A program made the translations under genes and the position numbers. A stretch of 64,000 bases of DNA from Heterorhizobium halophytocola (lineage in GTDB: Bacteria > Pseudomonadota > Alphaproteobacteria > Rhizobiales > Rhizobiaceae). The DNA is taken from assembly GCF_017873095.1 (NCBI RefSeq), contig NZ_JAGGJU010000006.1:186001-250000 (forward strand), written 5' to 3'. How positions within the stretch are numbered: position 1 is the first letter of the stretch; each line of letters begins with the position of its first letter. Of this stretch, positions 53,723-63,910 are shown one piece after another. The notes beneath the pieces were generated by a model. The model searched no databases. It saw only the letters and a list, made by a program, of their open reading frames with translations, and was not told the origin of the DNA.

Positions 53723-54961
53723 ATGAAAATCCGTAGCGCGGTGGCCGTATTGGCCGCCACCGTCGCCATGCCGTTCGGGCTGGCACACGCCACAGATCTG
53801 GAAGTAACCCATTGGTGGACCTCGGGCGGTGAAGCAGCCGCCGTCGCCGAGCTCGCCAAGGCATTCGACGCCACCGGCAATCATTGGGTGGATGGCGCCA
53901 TAGCAGGCTCGGGCGGCACCGCCCGCCCGATCATGATCAGCCGCATTACCGGTGGTGACCCGATGGGCGCCACCCAGTTCAACCACGGTCGCCAGGCGGA
54001 GGAGCTTGTCCAGGCCGGGATGATGCGGGATCTCGACAGCGTCGCTGCCGAGGGCAAGTGGACCGACGTCATCCGTCCGAAGAGCCTGCTCGACAGCTGC
54101 ACGCTCGACGGACACATCTATTGCGTCCCGGTCAATATCCATTCCTGGCCGTGGCTCTGGCTGTCGAACGACGCCTTCCAGAAGGTTGGGCTCGATGTGC
54201 CGAAGAACTGGGACGAATTCGTCGCCGATGCGCCGAAACTGCGCGACGCCGGCATTGTCCCGCTCGCCATCGGCGGCCAGCCGTGGCAGGCGTCCGGTGC
54301 CTTCGACGTGCTGCTGCTCGGCCTCGGCGGCAAGGACCTGTTCTACAAGGTCTACAAGGACAAGGATGCCGAGGCTGCAGCCGGGCCGGATATGGCCAAG
54401 GTCTTCAAGGCCGCCAATGATGCCCGCACCATGTCCAAGGGCACCAATGTCCAGGACTGGAACCAGGCCACCAATCTGGTGATCACCGGCAAGGCCGGCG
54501 GCCAGATCATGGGCGACTGGGCGCAGGGTGAATTCGCGCTCGCCGGCAAGGTCGCCGGCAAGGACTATTCCTGCCTGCCGGGCCTTGGCTACGACAATCC
54601 GATGATCGGGACGGGCGGCGACGCCTTCTACTTCCCGAAGCTCAACGACGAGGCCAAGTCCAAGGCGCAGGAAGATCTCGCCAAGGTCCTGCTGTCGCCG
54701 GAGACCCAGGTCGCGTTCAACCTGAAGAAGGGTTCGCTGCCGGTGCGGGGTGACGTCGATCTGGCGGCTGCCAATGACTGCATGAAGAAGGGCCTCGACA
54801 TTCTCTCCAAGGGCAATGTCGTCGACTGGACCGACCAGCTGCTTTCGGCCGACAGCCAGAAGCAGAAGGAGGACCTGATGTCCGAATTCTTTGCCAATGA
54901 ATCGATGACGCCGGAAGACGCGCAGAAGCGTTTCGCCGACATCGTCGCTTCGGCCGACTGA
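53723..54961 (+). CDS. sugar ABC transporter substrate-binding protein
   Basis: The 412-residue periplasmic protein has a cleavable signal peptide (MKIRSAVAVLAATVAMPFGL, cut near AHA, residue 23) and no lipobox. It belongs to extracellular solute-binding family 1 (CUT1 importers), with LEVTHWWTSGGEAAAVAELAKAF at the mature N terminus and the ITGKAGGQIMGDWAQGEF motif near residue 253. A GGGAGGAG site precedes the ATG. It delivers sugar to the two permeases encoded after three intergenic hairpins. The sugar is probably a mannoside or related oligosaccharide, judging only from the GH2 gene downstream. Confidence 0.94.
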   Translation: MKIRSAVAVLAATVAMPFGLAHATDLEVTHWWTSGGEAAAVAELAKAFDATGNHWVDGAIAGSGGTARPIMISRITGGDPMGATQFNHGRQAEELVQAGMMRDLDSVAAEGKWTDVIRPKSLLDSCTLDGHIYCVPVNIHSWPWLWLSNDAFQKVGLDVPKNWDEFVADAPKLRDAGIVPLAIGGQPWQASGAFDVLLLGLGGKDLFYKVYKDKDAEAAAGPDMAKVFKAANDARTMSKGTNVQDWNQATNLVITGKAGGQIMGDWAQGEFALAGKVAGKDYSCLPGLGYDNPMIGTGGDAFYFPKLNDEAKSKAQEDLAKVLLSPETQVAFNLKKGSLPVRGDVDLAAANDCMKKGLDILSKGNVVDWTDQLLSADSQKQKEDLMSEFFANESMTPEDAQKRFADIVASAD

Positions 54962-54971
54962 CGGGTCAAAG

Positions 54972-55079
54972 GGATCGGGCAGGCTCCCGATCCGCCGTTT
55001 CCACGGTCGCCACCCGCGTGGTGGCGGTCGTGTCCTTCAGCGGCCTGCCGATCCGGTCCGTCCAGGCGGACCGGATCGG
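54972..55079 (+). other. three successive hairpins between binding-protein and permease genes
   Basis: Hairpin 1 (54972-54993) pairs GGATCGGG with CCCGATCC. Hairpin 2 (55008-55026) pairs CGCCACC with GGTGGCG. Hairpin 3 (55048-55079) is a perfect 13-bp stem, CCGATCCGGTCCG with its complement, around TCCAGG. None has a T-run. Such stems after binding-protein genes are known to protect the upstream mRNA and reduce read-through, giving more binding protein than permease. Confidence 0.75.
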
Positions 55080-55153
55080 CGGAGGCTCGCGCCATCGGCA
55101 CGCCGGACAGCCGGCGAGACGTTGGCCGCATGCGACACGGGAGAACAGATTTC

Positions 55154-56056
55154 ATGACGGACAGGGCGCCCGCACGTCGGCCGAACCAGTTGTTCCGCAA
55201 TCTCAATGCGAAGATTGCCTCGATCCCGATGATCCTCACTGCGCTGGTGATCTTTCTCGGCGGCACGGTCTGGACCATCGTCTATTCCTTCACCAATTCC
55301 AAACTGCTGCCGCGGATGAAATGGGTCGGCATCGACCAGTACGAGCGCCTGTGGGCCGCACCGCGCTGGATCATCTCGATCGAGAATCTGGCGATCTTCG
55401 GCATTCTCTCGCTGATCTTCTCGATGGTCATCGGCTTCGTCCTGGCCGCGCTGATGGACCAGAAGATCCGCTTTGAAAACACCTTCCGCACGATCTTCCT
55501 CTATCCCTTCGCCCTGTCCTTCATCGTCACCGGGCTGGTCTGGCAGTGGATCCTCAATCCGGATTTCGGCGTCCAGTCGGTGGTGCGCTCGCTCGGCTGG
55601 GCGAGTTTCACCTTCAATCCGCTCTACACCTCGTCGATCGTCATCTACGGCATCCTGATCGCCGCCCTCTGGCAGGGGACGGGCCTCGTTCTCTGCCTGA
55701 TGCTCGCCGGGCTGCGCGGCATCGACGAGGACATCTGGAAGGCGGCCCGCGTCGACGGCATTCCGATGTGGAAGACCTATCTCTTCGTCGTCATCCCGAT
55801 GATGCGCCCGGTCTTCATCACCACGCTCGTGATCATCGCCTCGGGCATCGTCAAGGTCTACGACCTCGTCGTCGCCCAGACCAGCGGCGGCCCCGGCATC
55901 GCCTCGGAAGTCCCGGCCAAATATGTCTACGACTACATGTTCCAGGCGCAGAACCTGGGGCAGGGCTTTGCCGCCTCCACCATGATGCTGATCACGGTGT
56001 CGATCATCATCATCCCCTGGGCCTATCTGGAATTCGGAGGCAAGAAGCGTGGCTGA
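55154..56056 (+). CDS. sugar ABC transporter permease (MalF-like)
   Basis: The product has 300 residues from ATG 55154, which follows GGGAGA; an upstream in-frame ATG at 55130 is less well placed. It has six membrane helices and the EAA loop for ATPase contact, AGLRGIDEDIWKAARVDGIPMWKTYLFVVIPMM (about residues 180-215). It overlaps the next permease gene by 8 bases. Together the two form the membrane channel of a CUT1 importer. Confidence 0.94.
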   Translation: MTDRAPARRPNQLFRNLNAKIASIPMILTALVIFLGGTVWTIVYSFTNSKLLPRMKWVGIDQYERLWAAPRWIISIENLAIFGILSLIFSMVIGFVLAALMDQKIRFENTFRTIFLYPFALSFIVTGLVWQWILNPDFGVQSVVRSLGWASFTFNPLYTSSIVIYGILIAALWQGTGLVLCLMLAGLRGIDEDIWKAARVDGIPMWKTYLFVVIPMMRPVFITTLVIIASGIVKVYDLVVAQTSGGPGIASEVPAKYVYDYMFQAQNLGQGFAASTMMLITVSIIIIPWAYLEFGGKKRG

Positions 56057-56990
56057 TATCGCAACCCTCAACACCACCGCCGCGGCCGTTAACGCGTCCG
56101 CCGAGACGCTTTCGGGACCGCGCGGCAAACGCCCGAAGCGGATCTTCTCGACCCGCAACCTGATCGTCTACGGCACGCTGACGCTGGCTGCGATCTACTA
56201 TCTCGTGCCGCTCTATGTCATGGTCGTCACGTCGCTGAAGACCATGCCGGAGGTGCGCCTCGGCAACATCTTCTCGCCGCCCTCCGACATCACCTTCCAG
56301 CCTTGGATCAAGGCCTGGGCCGAAGCCTGCACCGGGCTCAACTGCGACGGCCTGTCGCGCGGCTTCTGGAATTCGGTCCGGATCACCATCCCCTCGGTGC
56401 TGATCTCGATCCTGATCGCCTCGGTCAACGGCTATGCGCTCGCCAACTGGCGGTTCAAGGGCGCGGAGACCTTCTTCACCATCCTCGTCATCGGCGCCTT
56501 CATCCCCTATCAGGTGATGATCTATCCGATCGTCATCGTGCTCAGGGAGATGGGCATCTACGGCACCCTGACCGGGCTCGTCATGGTCCACACGATCTTC
56601 GGCATGCCGATCCTGACGCTGCTGTTTCGCAACTACTTCACCTCGCTGCCGGGCGAGCTGTTCAAGGCGGCACGCATCGACGGGGCGGGCTTCTGGCAGA
56701 TCTATCTGAAGATCATGGTGCCGATGTCGCTGCCGATCTTCGTCGTGGCGATGATCATCCAGATCACCGGCATCTGGAACGACTTCCTGTTCGGCGTCGT
56801 CTTCACCAAGCCGGATCTCTATCCGATGACCGTCCAGCTCAACAACATCGTCAACTCCGTCCAGGGGGTGAAGGAATACAACGTCAACATGGCGGCGACC
56901 ATTCTGACCGGCGCCGTTCCGCTCTTCGTCTATTTCGTCTCCGGCCGGCTTTTCGTGCGCGGCATCGCCGCCGGCGCCGTCAAAGGGTAA
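56049..56990 (+). CDS. sugar ABC transporter permease (MalG-like)
   Basis: This 313-residue permease starts at GTG 56049 inside the end of the preceding gene. Its N-terminal cytoplasmic tail of about 45 residues is Ala/Thr/Lys-rich, followed by six membrane helices. The EAA motif reads LPGELFKAARIDGAGFWQIYLKIMVPMSLPIF. The conserved C-terminal GRLFVRGIAAGAVKG is typical of MalG-type permeases. It lies 6 bases ahead of the ATPase gene. Confidence 0.94.
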   Translation: MADIATLNTTAAAVNASAETLSGPRGKRPKRIFSTRNLIVYGTLTLAAIYYLVPLYVMVVTSLKTMPEVRLGNIFSPPSDITFQPWIKAWAEACTGLNCDGLSRGFWNSVRITIPSVLISILIASVNGYALANWRFKGAETFFTILVIGAFIPYQVMIYPIVIVLREMGIYGTLTGLVMVHTIFGMPILTLLFRNYFTSLPGELFKAARIDGAGFWQIYLKIMVPMSLPIFVVAMIIQITGIWNDFLFGVVFTKPDLYPMTVQLNNIVNSVQGVKEYNVNMAATILTGAVPLFVYFVSGRLFVRGIAAGAVKG

Positions 56991-56996
56991 TTTCGC

Positions 56997-58088
56997 ATGT
57001 CTCATAGTGTATCGATCAAGGACCTTTCATTGAGCTTCGGCGCGGTCACCGTGCTGAAGGACCTTAATCTCGACATTGACGACGGCGAATTCCTCGTCCT
57101 GCTCGGCTCTTCGGGCTGCGGCAAGTCCACGCTGCTGAACTGCATCGCCGGTCTCCTGGAGCCGACCGACGGGCAGATCTACATCAAGGACCGCAACGTC
57201 ACCTGGGAGGAACCCAAGGACCGCGGCATCGGCATGGTGTTTCAGTCCTATGCGCTCTATCCGCAGATGACGGTGGAGAAGAACCTCTCCTTCGGCCTGC
57301 AGGTCGCCAAGGTGCCGAAGGACGAAATCAGGAAGAAGGTCGCACGCGCCGCCGAGATCCTGCAGATCGAGGCGCTGCTCGATCGCAAGCCGGCGGAGCT
57401 GTCGGGCGGGCAGCGCCAGCGCGTCGCCATCGGACGCGCTTTGGTGCGCGACGTCGACGTCTTCCTGTTCGACGAGCCGCTTTCCAACCTCGACGCCAAA
57501 TTGCGGTCGGAATTGCGTGTCGAGATCAAGCGCCTGCACCAGTCGCTGAAGAACACGATGATCTATGTGACGCACGACCAGATCGAGGCCCTGACGCTCG
57601 CCGACCGCATCGCGATCATGAAGAACGGCGTGATCCAACAGCTCGACGAGCCGACGACGATCTATAACCGACCGGTCAACCTGTTCGTTGCCGGCTTCAT
57701 CGGCTCGCCGTCGATGAACTTTTTCAAGGGCAGGGTGGAGGCGGTCGATGGCACGATGCATTTCGTCGCCCCCGGCACCCGCCTGTCGCTCGCCGGCTAC
57801 CACGCCGACAGCCCGCTCAAGGACGGCCAGGCGGTGGTGCTCGGCATCCGCCCGGAGCATATCCAGGTCGATGAGGATATCCCGCAGGGTGCCGCGGCCC
57901 AGGACGGTGTCGTCGATATCGAGGAACCGATGGGCGCCGACAACCTGCTCTGGGTCAAGCAGGGCGATCACGTCCTGTCGGTGCGCACCGGCGGGACGCG
58001 ACGCTTCCGCCCCGGCACCCCCGTTCGTCTCGGCTACGACATGTCGGTCGCCTCGCTGTTCGACGCCGCCAGCGAAATGCGCCTCTGA
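56997..58088 (+). CDS. sugar ABC transporter ATP-binding protein (UgpC/MsmX type)
   Basis: The 363-residue ATPase powers the importer. Walker A is LLGSSGCGKSTLLNCIAGL near residue 35, the Q-loop follows (GMVFQSYALYPQMT), and the ABC signature is LSGGQRQRVAIGRAL near residue 135. Walker B is VFLFDEPLSNLDAKLR and the switch His is in YVTHDQIEALTLADR. A C-terminal TOBE-like domain starts at about residue 240 and is a common site of regulatory protein binding. An 80-base gap follows before the GH2 gene. Confidence 0.96.
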   Translation: MSHSVSIKDLSLSFGAVTVLKDLNLDIDDGEFLVLLGSSGCGKSTLLNCIAGLLEPTDGQIYIKDRNVTWEEPKDRGIGMVFQSYALYPQMTVEKNLSFGLQVAKVPKDEIRKKVARAAEILQIEALLDRKPAELSGGQRQRVAIGRALVRDVDVFLFDEPLSNLDAKLRSELRVEIKRLHQSLKNTMIYVTHDQIEALTLADRIAIMKNGVIQQLDEPTTIYNRPVNLFVAGFIGSPSMNFFKGRVEAVDGTMHFVAPGTRLSLAGYHADSPLKDGQAVVLGIRPEHIQVDEDIPQGAAAQDGVVDIEEPMGADNLLWVKQGDHVLSVRTGGTRRFRPGTPVRLGYDMSVASLFDAASEMRL

Positions 58089-58168
58089 GGCAAGGGCTAC
58101 CCGTCGGCCATTTCCGGTCCTCGGCCGGGGCAGGCGGGCCGCCATCATGAACACCACAGGATCTCCGC

Positions 58169-60622
58169 ATGACCATCCCATCCAACGCTCACGATCTTTC
58201 CGGCACCTGGCAGTTGGCGACCCGCAACGGCACGCATGCGACAGAGATCGCCATTCCCGGAGACGTGCATTCCGCGCTGCTGGCGGCCGGGATCATCCCC
58301 GACCCCTATCACGGCCGCAACGAGGAGGTCGTCCAGTGGGTGGCGCATGAGGACTGGGTGCTGGAGCAGACCTTCCAGGTCGACCATGCGGATGGCGACT
58401 GGTATCTCGACATCGACTATCTCGACACCGTCGCCGTTGTCTTCATCAACGATGCGCCGGTGCTGTCGGCCGACAACTGCTTCCGCCGCTATCGGCCGGA
58501 TGTCGGCAAGCTGCTGCAGCAGGGCGAGAACACCATCCGCATCGTCATCCATTCGGCGATCAGGGCGGGTGCCGAGCGGCAGGCCCATCAACCCTTCTAC
58601 ATCCCCTACCACCCCGGCAATTCGCCGATTGCCAACGGCAACATGCTGCGCAAGCCGCAATGCCATTTCGGCTGGGACTGGAATATCGCCATCGCGCCGC
58701 TCGGGCTCTACGGCACGATCGCGCTGAAGAAACTCGATCCGGCCCGCATCGAACATGTGACGACCGAGCAGGTGCACCGCGAAGACGGCAGCGTCGAACT
58801 GCATGTCGAGGCGACGCTCTTTGCCGCCGAACCCGCCGTGCTGCCGGTGCATTTCAGCTTCGGCGAGGAGCGTGTGCGCCTCGATTGCGGCGTTGGCGCC
58901 GGCCAGACCTGCATCCGCCATGTCTTCGTCATCGACGAGCCTCGCCTCTGGTGGCCGGTCGGCAGCGGTGAGCAGCCGCTCTACACGCTGTCGGTCGAGG
59001 TGCCAGGCGGCGCCGTGCAACGAACAATCGGCCTTCGCCGGGTCGAACTTCTGACCGACAGGGACGCGGTCGGCAACCGCTTTGCCTTCCGGGTCAACGG
59101 GCGCGAGATCTTCTGCCGTGGCGCCAACTGGATTCCGGCCGACGCGCTCTTTTCCCGCACATCGCGACCCAAGACCGAAGCGCTGCTGCGCTCGGCGGTC
59201 GATGCCAACATGAACATGATCCGCGTCTGGGGCGGCGGCTTCTACGAGCAGGACTGGTTCTACGACCTTTGCGACGAACTCGGCCTGATGGTCTGGCAGG
59301 ACTTCATGTTCGCCTGCAATCTCTATCCCTGCTCGGACGACTTCCTCGCCAATGTGGCGGACGAGGTCGATTACCAGGTCAGGCGCCTGTCGTCGCATCC
59401 CTCGATCGTGCTGTGGTGCGGCGACAACGAAATCGTCGGCGCGCTCACCTGGTTTAAGGAATCGATCGACAACCGGGACCGCTATCTGGTCGCCTATGAC
59501 CGGCTGAACCGGGTGATCGAGCAGGGCTTGAGGAAGGCGGCACCGCAGGCGCTCTGGTGGCCTTCAAGCCCGGCCTCGGGCTATCTCGACTACGGCGACG
59601 CCTGGCATGCCGACGGCTCCGGCGACATGCATTACTGGTCGGTCTGGCACGAGAACAAGTCGTTCGACGATTACCGCACCGTCCATCCGCGCTTCTGCTC
59701 GGAGTTCGGCTTCCAGTCCTATACCTCGCTGCCGGTGATCGAGAGTTTCGCCGAAGCCAAGGACATGAACATCGCCTCGCCGGTGATCGAACTGCACCAG
59801 AAGAATGCCGGCGGCAACGAGCGTATCGCCGGCACCATGTTCCGCTATTTCCGCTTCCCCAAGGACTTTGCCAATTTCGTCTATCTGAGCCAGATCCAGC
59901 AGGGGCTCGCCATCCGCACCGCGGTCGATTATTGGCGCTCGCTGAAGCCGCATTGCATGGGAACCGTCTACTGGCAGCTGAACGACACCTGGCCGGTCGC
60001 CTCCTGGGCGAGCCTCGATTACGGCGGTGGCTGGAAGGCGATGCACTACATGGCGCGGCGCTTCTTCCAGCCGGTCAACCTGATGGCGATCCCGTCTGCC
60101 GATGGCGAAACGATCGCGCTGAAGCTGGTCAACGACACGGCCGATACGGTGGCGGTCGATGCCAATATCTTCGCGCTCACGCTGCAGGGCGAGCAGGTAC
60201 CGCTGCAGACGCTGAGCACCGAGTGCCCCGCCGATCGCGCCGCCGAACTCGGCAGCATCCGGCTCGAGGACCTGCCGCAGCACGCGCTGCTCGGCTGGAA
60301 TTTCATCGCGTCCAACGGCATGGCCGGCGAGGGACACCATGCGCCGACCACCTACAAGGCGCTCGACCTCGAACCGGCGGGCCTGGTGCAGGACGTGACC
60401 GCGCTCGGCGACGGCTCCGTCGAGATCACCGTGACCGCCAAGGGGCTGGCGCTCTTCGTCATGGTCGAATGCGACCGCCCCGGCCGCTTCACCGACAATG
60501 CCTTCGATCTGGCAGCCGGCGGCCAGAAGCGGATCGTCTTTACCCCGTCCGACACCGGGGCGGCCGGGCCAATGCCGGTCTTTACCATCTACGATCTCCA
60601 TTCCTGCCAGCAATCCGGCTGA
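58169..60622 (+). CDS. beta-mannosidase, glycoside hydrolase family 2
   Basis: This 817-residue enzyme releases terminal beta-mannose from short mannosides. It has the GH2 jelly-roll domain (DLSGTWQLATRNGTH onwards), an immunoglobulin-like domain and a TIM barrel. The acid/base Glu421 is in WCGDNEIVG and the nucleophile Glu512 in FCSEFGFQSY. Mannosidase-type features include NMNMIRVWGGGFYEQDWFYDLCDELGLMVWQD. There is no signal peptide, so it is cytoplasmic, fitting hydrolysis of imported oligosaccharides. It follows the ABC ATPase gene in the same direction. Confidence 0.94.
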   Translation: MTIPSNAHDLSGTWQLATRNGTHATEIAIPGDVHSALLAAGIIPDPYHGRNEEVVQWVAHEDWVLEQTFQVDHADGDWYLDIDYLDTVAVVFINDAPVLSADNCFRRYRPDVGKLLQQGENTIRIVIHSAIRAGAERQAHQPFYIPYHPGNSPIANGNMLRKPQCHFGWDWNIAIAPLGLYGTIALKKLDPARIEHVTTEQVHREDGSVELHVEATLFAAEPAVLPVHFSFGEERVRLDCGVGAGQTCIRHVFVIDEPRLWWPVGSGEQPLYTLSVEVPGGAVQRTIGLRRVELLTDRDAVGNRFAFRVNGREIFCRGANWIPADALFSRTSRPKTEALLRSAVDANMNMIRVWGGGFYEQDWFYDLCDELGLMVWQDFMFACNLYPCSDDFLANVADEVDYQVRRLSSHPSIVLWCGDNEIVGALTWFKESIDNRDRYLVAYDRLNRVIEQGLRKAAPQALWWPSSPASGYLDYGDAWHADGSGDMHYWSVWHENKSFDDYRTVHPRFCSEFGFQSYTSLPVIESFAEAKDMNIASPVIELHQKNAGGNERIAGTMFRYFRFPKDFANFVYLSQIQQGLAIRTAVDYWRSLKPHCMGTVYWQLNDTWPVASWASLDYGGGWKAMHYMARRFFQPVNLMAIPSADGETIALKLVNDTADTVAVDANIFALTLQGEQVPLQTLSTECPADRAAELGSIRLEDLPQHALLGWNFIASNGMAGEGHHAPTTYKALDLEPAGLVQDVTALGDGSVEITVTAKGLALFVMVECDRPGRFTDNAFDLAAGGQKRIVFTPSDTGAAGPMPVFTIYDLHSCQQSG

Positions 60623-60695
60623 CGCAGGTGTGTTTTCGTCGCGATAACAGAGGGTTGTCGCGGCATATTCATTTTGTTTCGAGGAGGAAACGCGC

Positions 60696-61457
60696 ATGAC
60701 TGCACTTGGTTTTCAGCTTTACAGTGCCCGCAACTACCAGCCCTTTTCAGAGATCTTTCCGAAACTCGCCAAGGCTGGCTACAAGGAGGTCGAAGGCTAT
60801 GGCGCGCTCTATGCCACCGTTGATCCCGACGCCCTGCAAAAGCTCAAGGACGAACTGGCCGAGCATGACCTGACCATGCCGACCGGTCATTTCGGCATCG
60901 ACATGCTGGAGAGCGAAACCGACAAGGTGCTGACCATCGCCAGGGCGCTCGGCATGGATGCCGTCTATTGCCCCTTCCTGATGCCCGACCAGCGCCCGAC
61001 CGATGCAGCCGTCTGGAGGGCGTTCGGCGAACGGCTGCAAAGGGCCGGCAAGCCGTTCAAGGATGCCGGCTTCGACTTCGGCTGGCACAACCACGATTTC
61101 GAGTTCAAGGCACTGCCGGATGGCGCGATCCCGATGGACCTGATCTTCGACGGCGGGCCGGATCTCTCCTGGGAGGCAGACATCGCCTGGGTCATCCGCG
61201 GCGGCGCCGACCCGCTGGCGTGGATCTCGAAATACGGTGACCGGATCACCGCCGTGCACGTCAAGGACATCGCGCCTGCGGGTGAGAATGCCGACGAGGA
61301 TGGCTGGGCCGATGTCGGCCACGGCACGGTCGACTGGAAGGGCATCATGGCCGCGCTACAGCCTTACAAGGTGCGTCATTTCATCGTCGAACACGACAAT
61401 CCGAACGATATCCAGCGTCTGATCGATCGGTCCATTGCATCGTTCAAGACATATTGA
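60696..61457 (+). CDS. sugar phosphate isomerase/epimerase family protein (TIM barrel)
   Basis: The 253-residue protein belongs to the xylose-isomerase-like TIM-barrel family (AP endonuclease 2 fold). It begins GFQLYSARNYQPFSEIFPKLA, then YKEVEGYGALY. Metal-ligand type residues are in GWHNHDFEF (near residue 131), DIAWVIRGG and the C-terminal VHVKDIAP and FIVEHDNP. A GAGGAGG site precedes the ATG. Neighbouring Gfo/Idh/MocA and aldo/keto reductase genes suggest that it works on an oxidised or keto sugar. Confidence 0.9.
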   Translation: MTALGFQLYSARNYQPFSEIFPKLAKAGYKEVEGYGALYATVDPDALQKLKDELAEHDLTMPTGHFGIDMLESETDKVLTIARALGMDAVYCPFLMPDQRPTDAAVWRAFGERLQRAGKPFKDAGFDFGWHNHDFEFKALPDGAIPMDLIFDGGPDLSWEADIAWVIRGGADPLAWISKYGDRITAVHVKDIAPAGENADEDGWADVGHGTVDWKGIMAALQPYKVRHFIVEHDNPNDIQRLIDRSIASFKTY

Positions 61458-61484
61458 TTCAACGAGATAGATTGGAATTCTTCC

Positions 61485-62618
61485 ATGACACGTGAACTCG
61501 GCGTCGGGATTGTCGGCTGCGGCAATATCTCGACCACCTATTTCTCGCTTTCGCCGCTCTTCAAGGGACTGAAGGTGTTGGCCTGCACCGACCTCAACAT
61601 GAATGCCGCCGAGATCAGGGCGGACGAATATGGCGTCACGGCCCAGCCGATGGACGAACTGATGGCCAATGACGAGATCGACGTGATCGTCAACCTGACG
61701 ATACCCGCCGCCCATTTCGCCGTCTCCAAGGCCGGGCTCGAGGCCGGTAAGCATGTCTATTCGGAAAAGCCGCTGGTGCTCTCGCTTGCGGAAGGCGAGG
61801 AACTCCGCCGGCTGGCGGCGGCAAAGGGCCTGTCGGTCGGCTGCGCGCCGGACACCTTTCTCGGCGGCGCGCACCAGCTCGCCCGCAAGCAGATCGATGA
61901 CGGCAAGCTCGGCCGGATCACCTCCGGCACCTGCCATGTGATGAGCCCGGGCATGGAGATGTGGCATCCGAACCCGGACTTCTTCTTCCTGCCCGGCGGC
62001 GGCCCGATACTCGATCTCGGACCCTACTACATCGCCAACCTGATCAACCTGATCGGCCCGGTGAAGCGGGTGGGCGCGCTTACCTCGATGGCGAGCGAGA
62101 CCCGCACGATCACCAGCCAGCCGCGCTCCGGCGAGACGATTCCGGTCAAGACTCCGACCAATATTCATGCGCTGCTCGAGTTCCGGAACGGCGCGACGAT
62201 CACGCTGTCGGCCAGCTGGGACGTCTGGAGCCATCGCCACGCCAACATGGAGCTCTACGGCACCGAAGGCTCGCTCTATGTGCCGGATCCGAACTTCTTC
62301 GGCGGTACGGTCGAGGCGTCCGGCCGCAACAAGGATATCGCCGCGCTCGAAAACTGGAACCATCCCTTCGGCAAGAACAACCAGGAGAGCCCGCAGGGCC
62401 CCCGCGCCAACTATCGCACGGCGGGTCTGGCCGACATGGCGATGGCGATCATCGAGAAACGCGACGCCCGCTGCTCGCTCGACCGCGCGCTGCACGGCGT
62501 CGACGTGATGACCTCGATCCTGAAGTCGGGCGAGACCGGTGAGTTCGTCACGCTCTCGACAAGCTGCACCCAGCCGGCGGCGCTCGGGGTCGACGAGGCG
62601 CAGGCGCTGTTGCGGTAA
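61485..62618 (+). CDS. Gfo/Idh/MocA-family NAD(P)-dependent sugar oxidoreductase
   Basis: The 377-residue protein has an N-terminal Rossmann domain with VGIVGCGNISTTYF at residues 6-19 and the conserved EKPL (VYSEKPLVLS, near residue 93) containing the family Lys. A C-terminal alpha/beta domain follows, with a catalytic-region His likely in PGMEMWHPNPDFFFLPGGGPILDLGPYY. It follows the isomerase gene by 27 bases. Substrate unknown; oxidation of a sugar or sugar glycoside is typical. The 129-base gap after it holds no other gene. Confidence 0.93.
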   Translation: MTRELGVGIVGCGNISTTYFSLSPLFKGLKVLACTDLNMNAAEIRADEYGVTAQPMDELMANDEIDVIVNLTIPAAHFAVSKAGLEAGKHVYSEKPLVLSLAEGEELRRLAAAKGLSVGCAPDTFLGGAHQLARKQIDDGKLGRITSGTCHVMSPGMEMWHPNPDFFFLPGGGPILDLGPYYIANLINLIGPVKRVGALTSMASETRTITSQPRSGETIPVKTPTNIHALLEFRNGATITLSASWDVWSHRHANMELYGTEGSLYVPDPNFFGGTVEASGRNKDIAALENWNHPFGKNNQESPQGPRANYRTAGLADMAMAIIEKRDARCSLDRALHGVDVMTSILKSGETGEFVTLSTSCTQPAALGVDEAQALLR

Positions 62619-62747
62619 GGCGACGACATGCCATAACTGGCGCTGCCGCTCATCCGGCCCTGTCGTCCGTTTCCCGCTTTGCCGGGAGACGGACCCGCGG
62701 GGCGACAAGCGGCGGATCGCGAAGACTGTATTTTGGGAGATTGCACC

Positions 62748-63794
62748 ATGGCCTGGACACCGGCTGAAAACCGCCACGAGAAGATGAGATACAACCGCCT
62801 GGGTAACAGCGGCCTGAAGCTGCCGGCGATCTCGCTTGGCCTCTGGCACAATTTCGGCGACGACACGCCGCACCAGCGCAAGGTCGAGATGTGCCGCACG
62901 GCCTTCGATCTCGGCATCACCCACTTCGACCTTGCCAACAATTACGGCCCGCCGCCCGGCTCGGCCGAGACGGCCTTTGGCCGCATCCTGAAGGATGAAT
63001 TCTCCGGCCTGCGCGACCAGATGGTCATCTCGTCCAAGGCCGGCTACCTGATGTGGCCAGGCCCCTACGGCGAATGGGGCAGCCGCAAATATCTGATCGC
63101 GTCCTGCGACCAGAGCCTGAAGCGCATGGGCCTCGACTATGTCGACATCTTCTACTCGCACCGCTTCGACCCCGACACGCCGCTCGAAGAAACCTGCGGC
63201 GCGCTCGATCATATCGTCCGATCGGGCAGGGCGCTTTATGTCGGCATCTCCTCCTATAATTCGCAGCGCACCCGCGAGGCGGCGGCGATCCTCAAATCGC
63301 TCGGCACGCCCTGCATCATCCACCAGCCGAGCTATTCCATGCTCAACCGCTGGGTCGAGGACGACGGGCTGATCGATACGCTGGAGGAGCTCGGCATCGG
63401 GTCGATCGTGTTCTCGCCGCTGGCCCAGGGCATGCTGACGACGAAATACCTGAATGGCGTGCCGGAGGAGAGCCGGGCGGCGGCATCGAAGTCGCTGAAC
63501 CCGGATTTCCTCAACGACAAGAATGTCGAGAACATCCGCCAGCTGAACCGCATCGCCGAGGGCCGAGGCCAGACGCTGGCGCAGATGGCGATTGCCTGGG
63601 TGCTGCGGCGCGGCCGGATCACCTCGGCGCTGATCGGCGCCTCGCGGGCCGCCCAGATCGTCGATTGCGTCAAGGCGCTCGACAATCCGGACTTTACCGA
63701 TGCGGAACTGGCCGAGATCGACAGCTTCGCCCGCGAGGCCGACATCAACCTCTGGGCCGCTTCCGCCGAGCGCCAGGGGCCGGCGCGCAAATAA
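62748..63794 (+). CDS. aldo/keto reductase (YghZ/Kv-beta-like)
   Basis: The 348-residue TIM-barrel reductase has the catalytic tetrad of its family: Asp and Tyr in [10 protein letters not shown] (near residue 60), Lys in [11 protein letters not shown] (near residue 100) and His in [15 protein letters not shown]. The NADPH-binding C-terminal segment is present ([19 protein letters not shown]). It is of the L-glyceraldehyde-3-phosphate reductase (YghZ) subgroup. ATG 62748 follows GGGAGA; in-frame start codons upstream are not supported. Confidence 0.93.
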   Translation: MAWTPAENRHEKMRYNRLGNSGLKLPAISLGLWHNFGDDTPHQRKVEMCRTAFDLGITHFDLANNYGPPPGSAETAFGRILKDEFSGLRDQMVISSKAGYLMWPGPYGEWGSRKYLIASCDQSLKRMGLDYVDIFYSHRFDPDTPLEETCGALDHIVRSGRALYVGISSYNSQRTREAAAILKSLGTPCIIHQPSYSMLNRWVEDDGLIDTLEELGIGSIVFSPLAQGMLTTKYLNGVPEESRAAASKSLNPDFLNDKNVENIRQLNRIAEGRGQTLAQMAIAWVLRRGRITSALIGASRAAQIVDCVKALDNPDFTDAELAEIDSFAREADINLWAASAERQGPARK

Positions 63795-63910
63795 CCGCCA
63801 GCGTCAGGGCCTGGCGGCAACCCTCATCCGGTTGCCGCCGCCTTCTCCGCTGGCGAAGGCAATCGCATCCGCACACAGCATCGATCGTATCTCGAGGAGG
63901 AGAGCCATCC

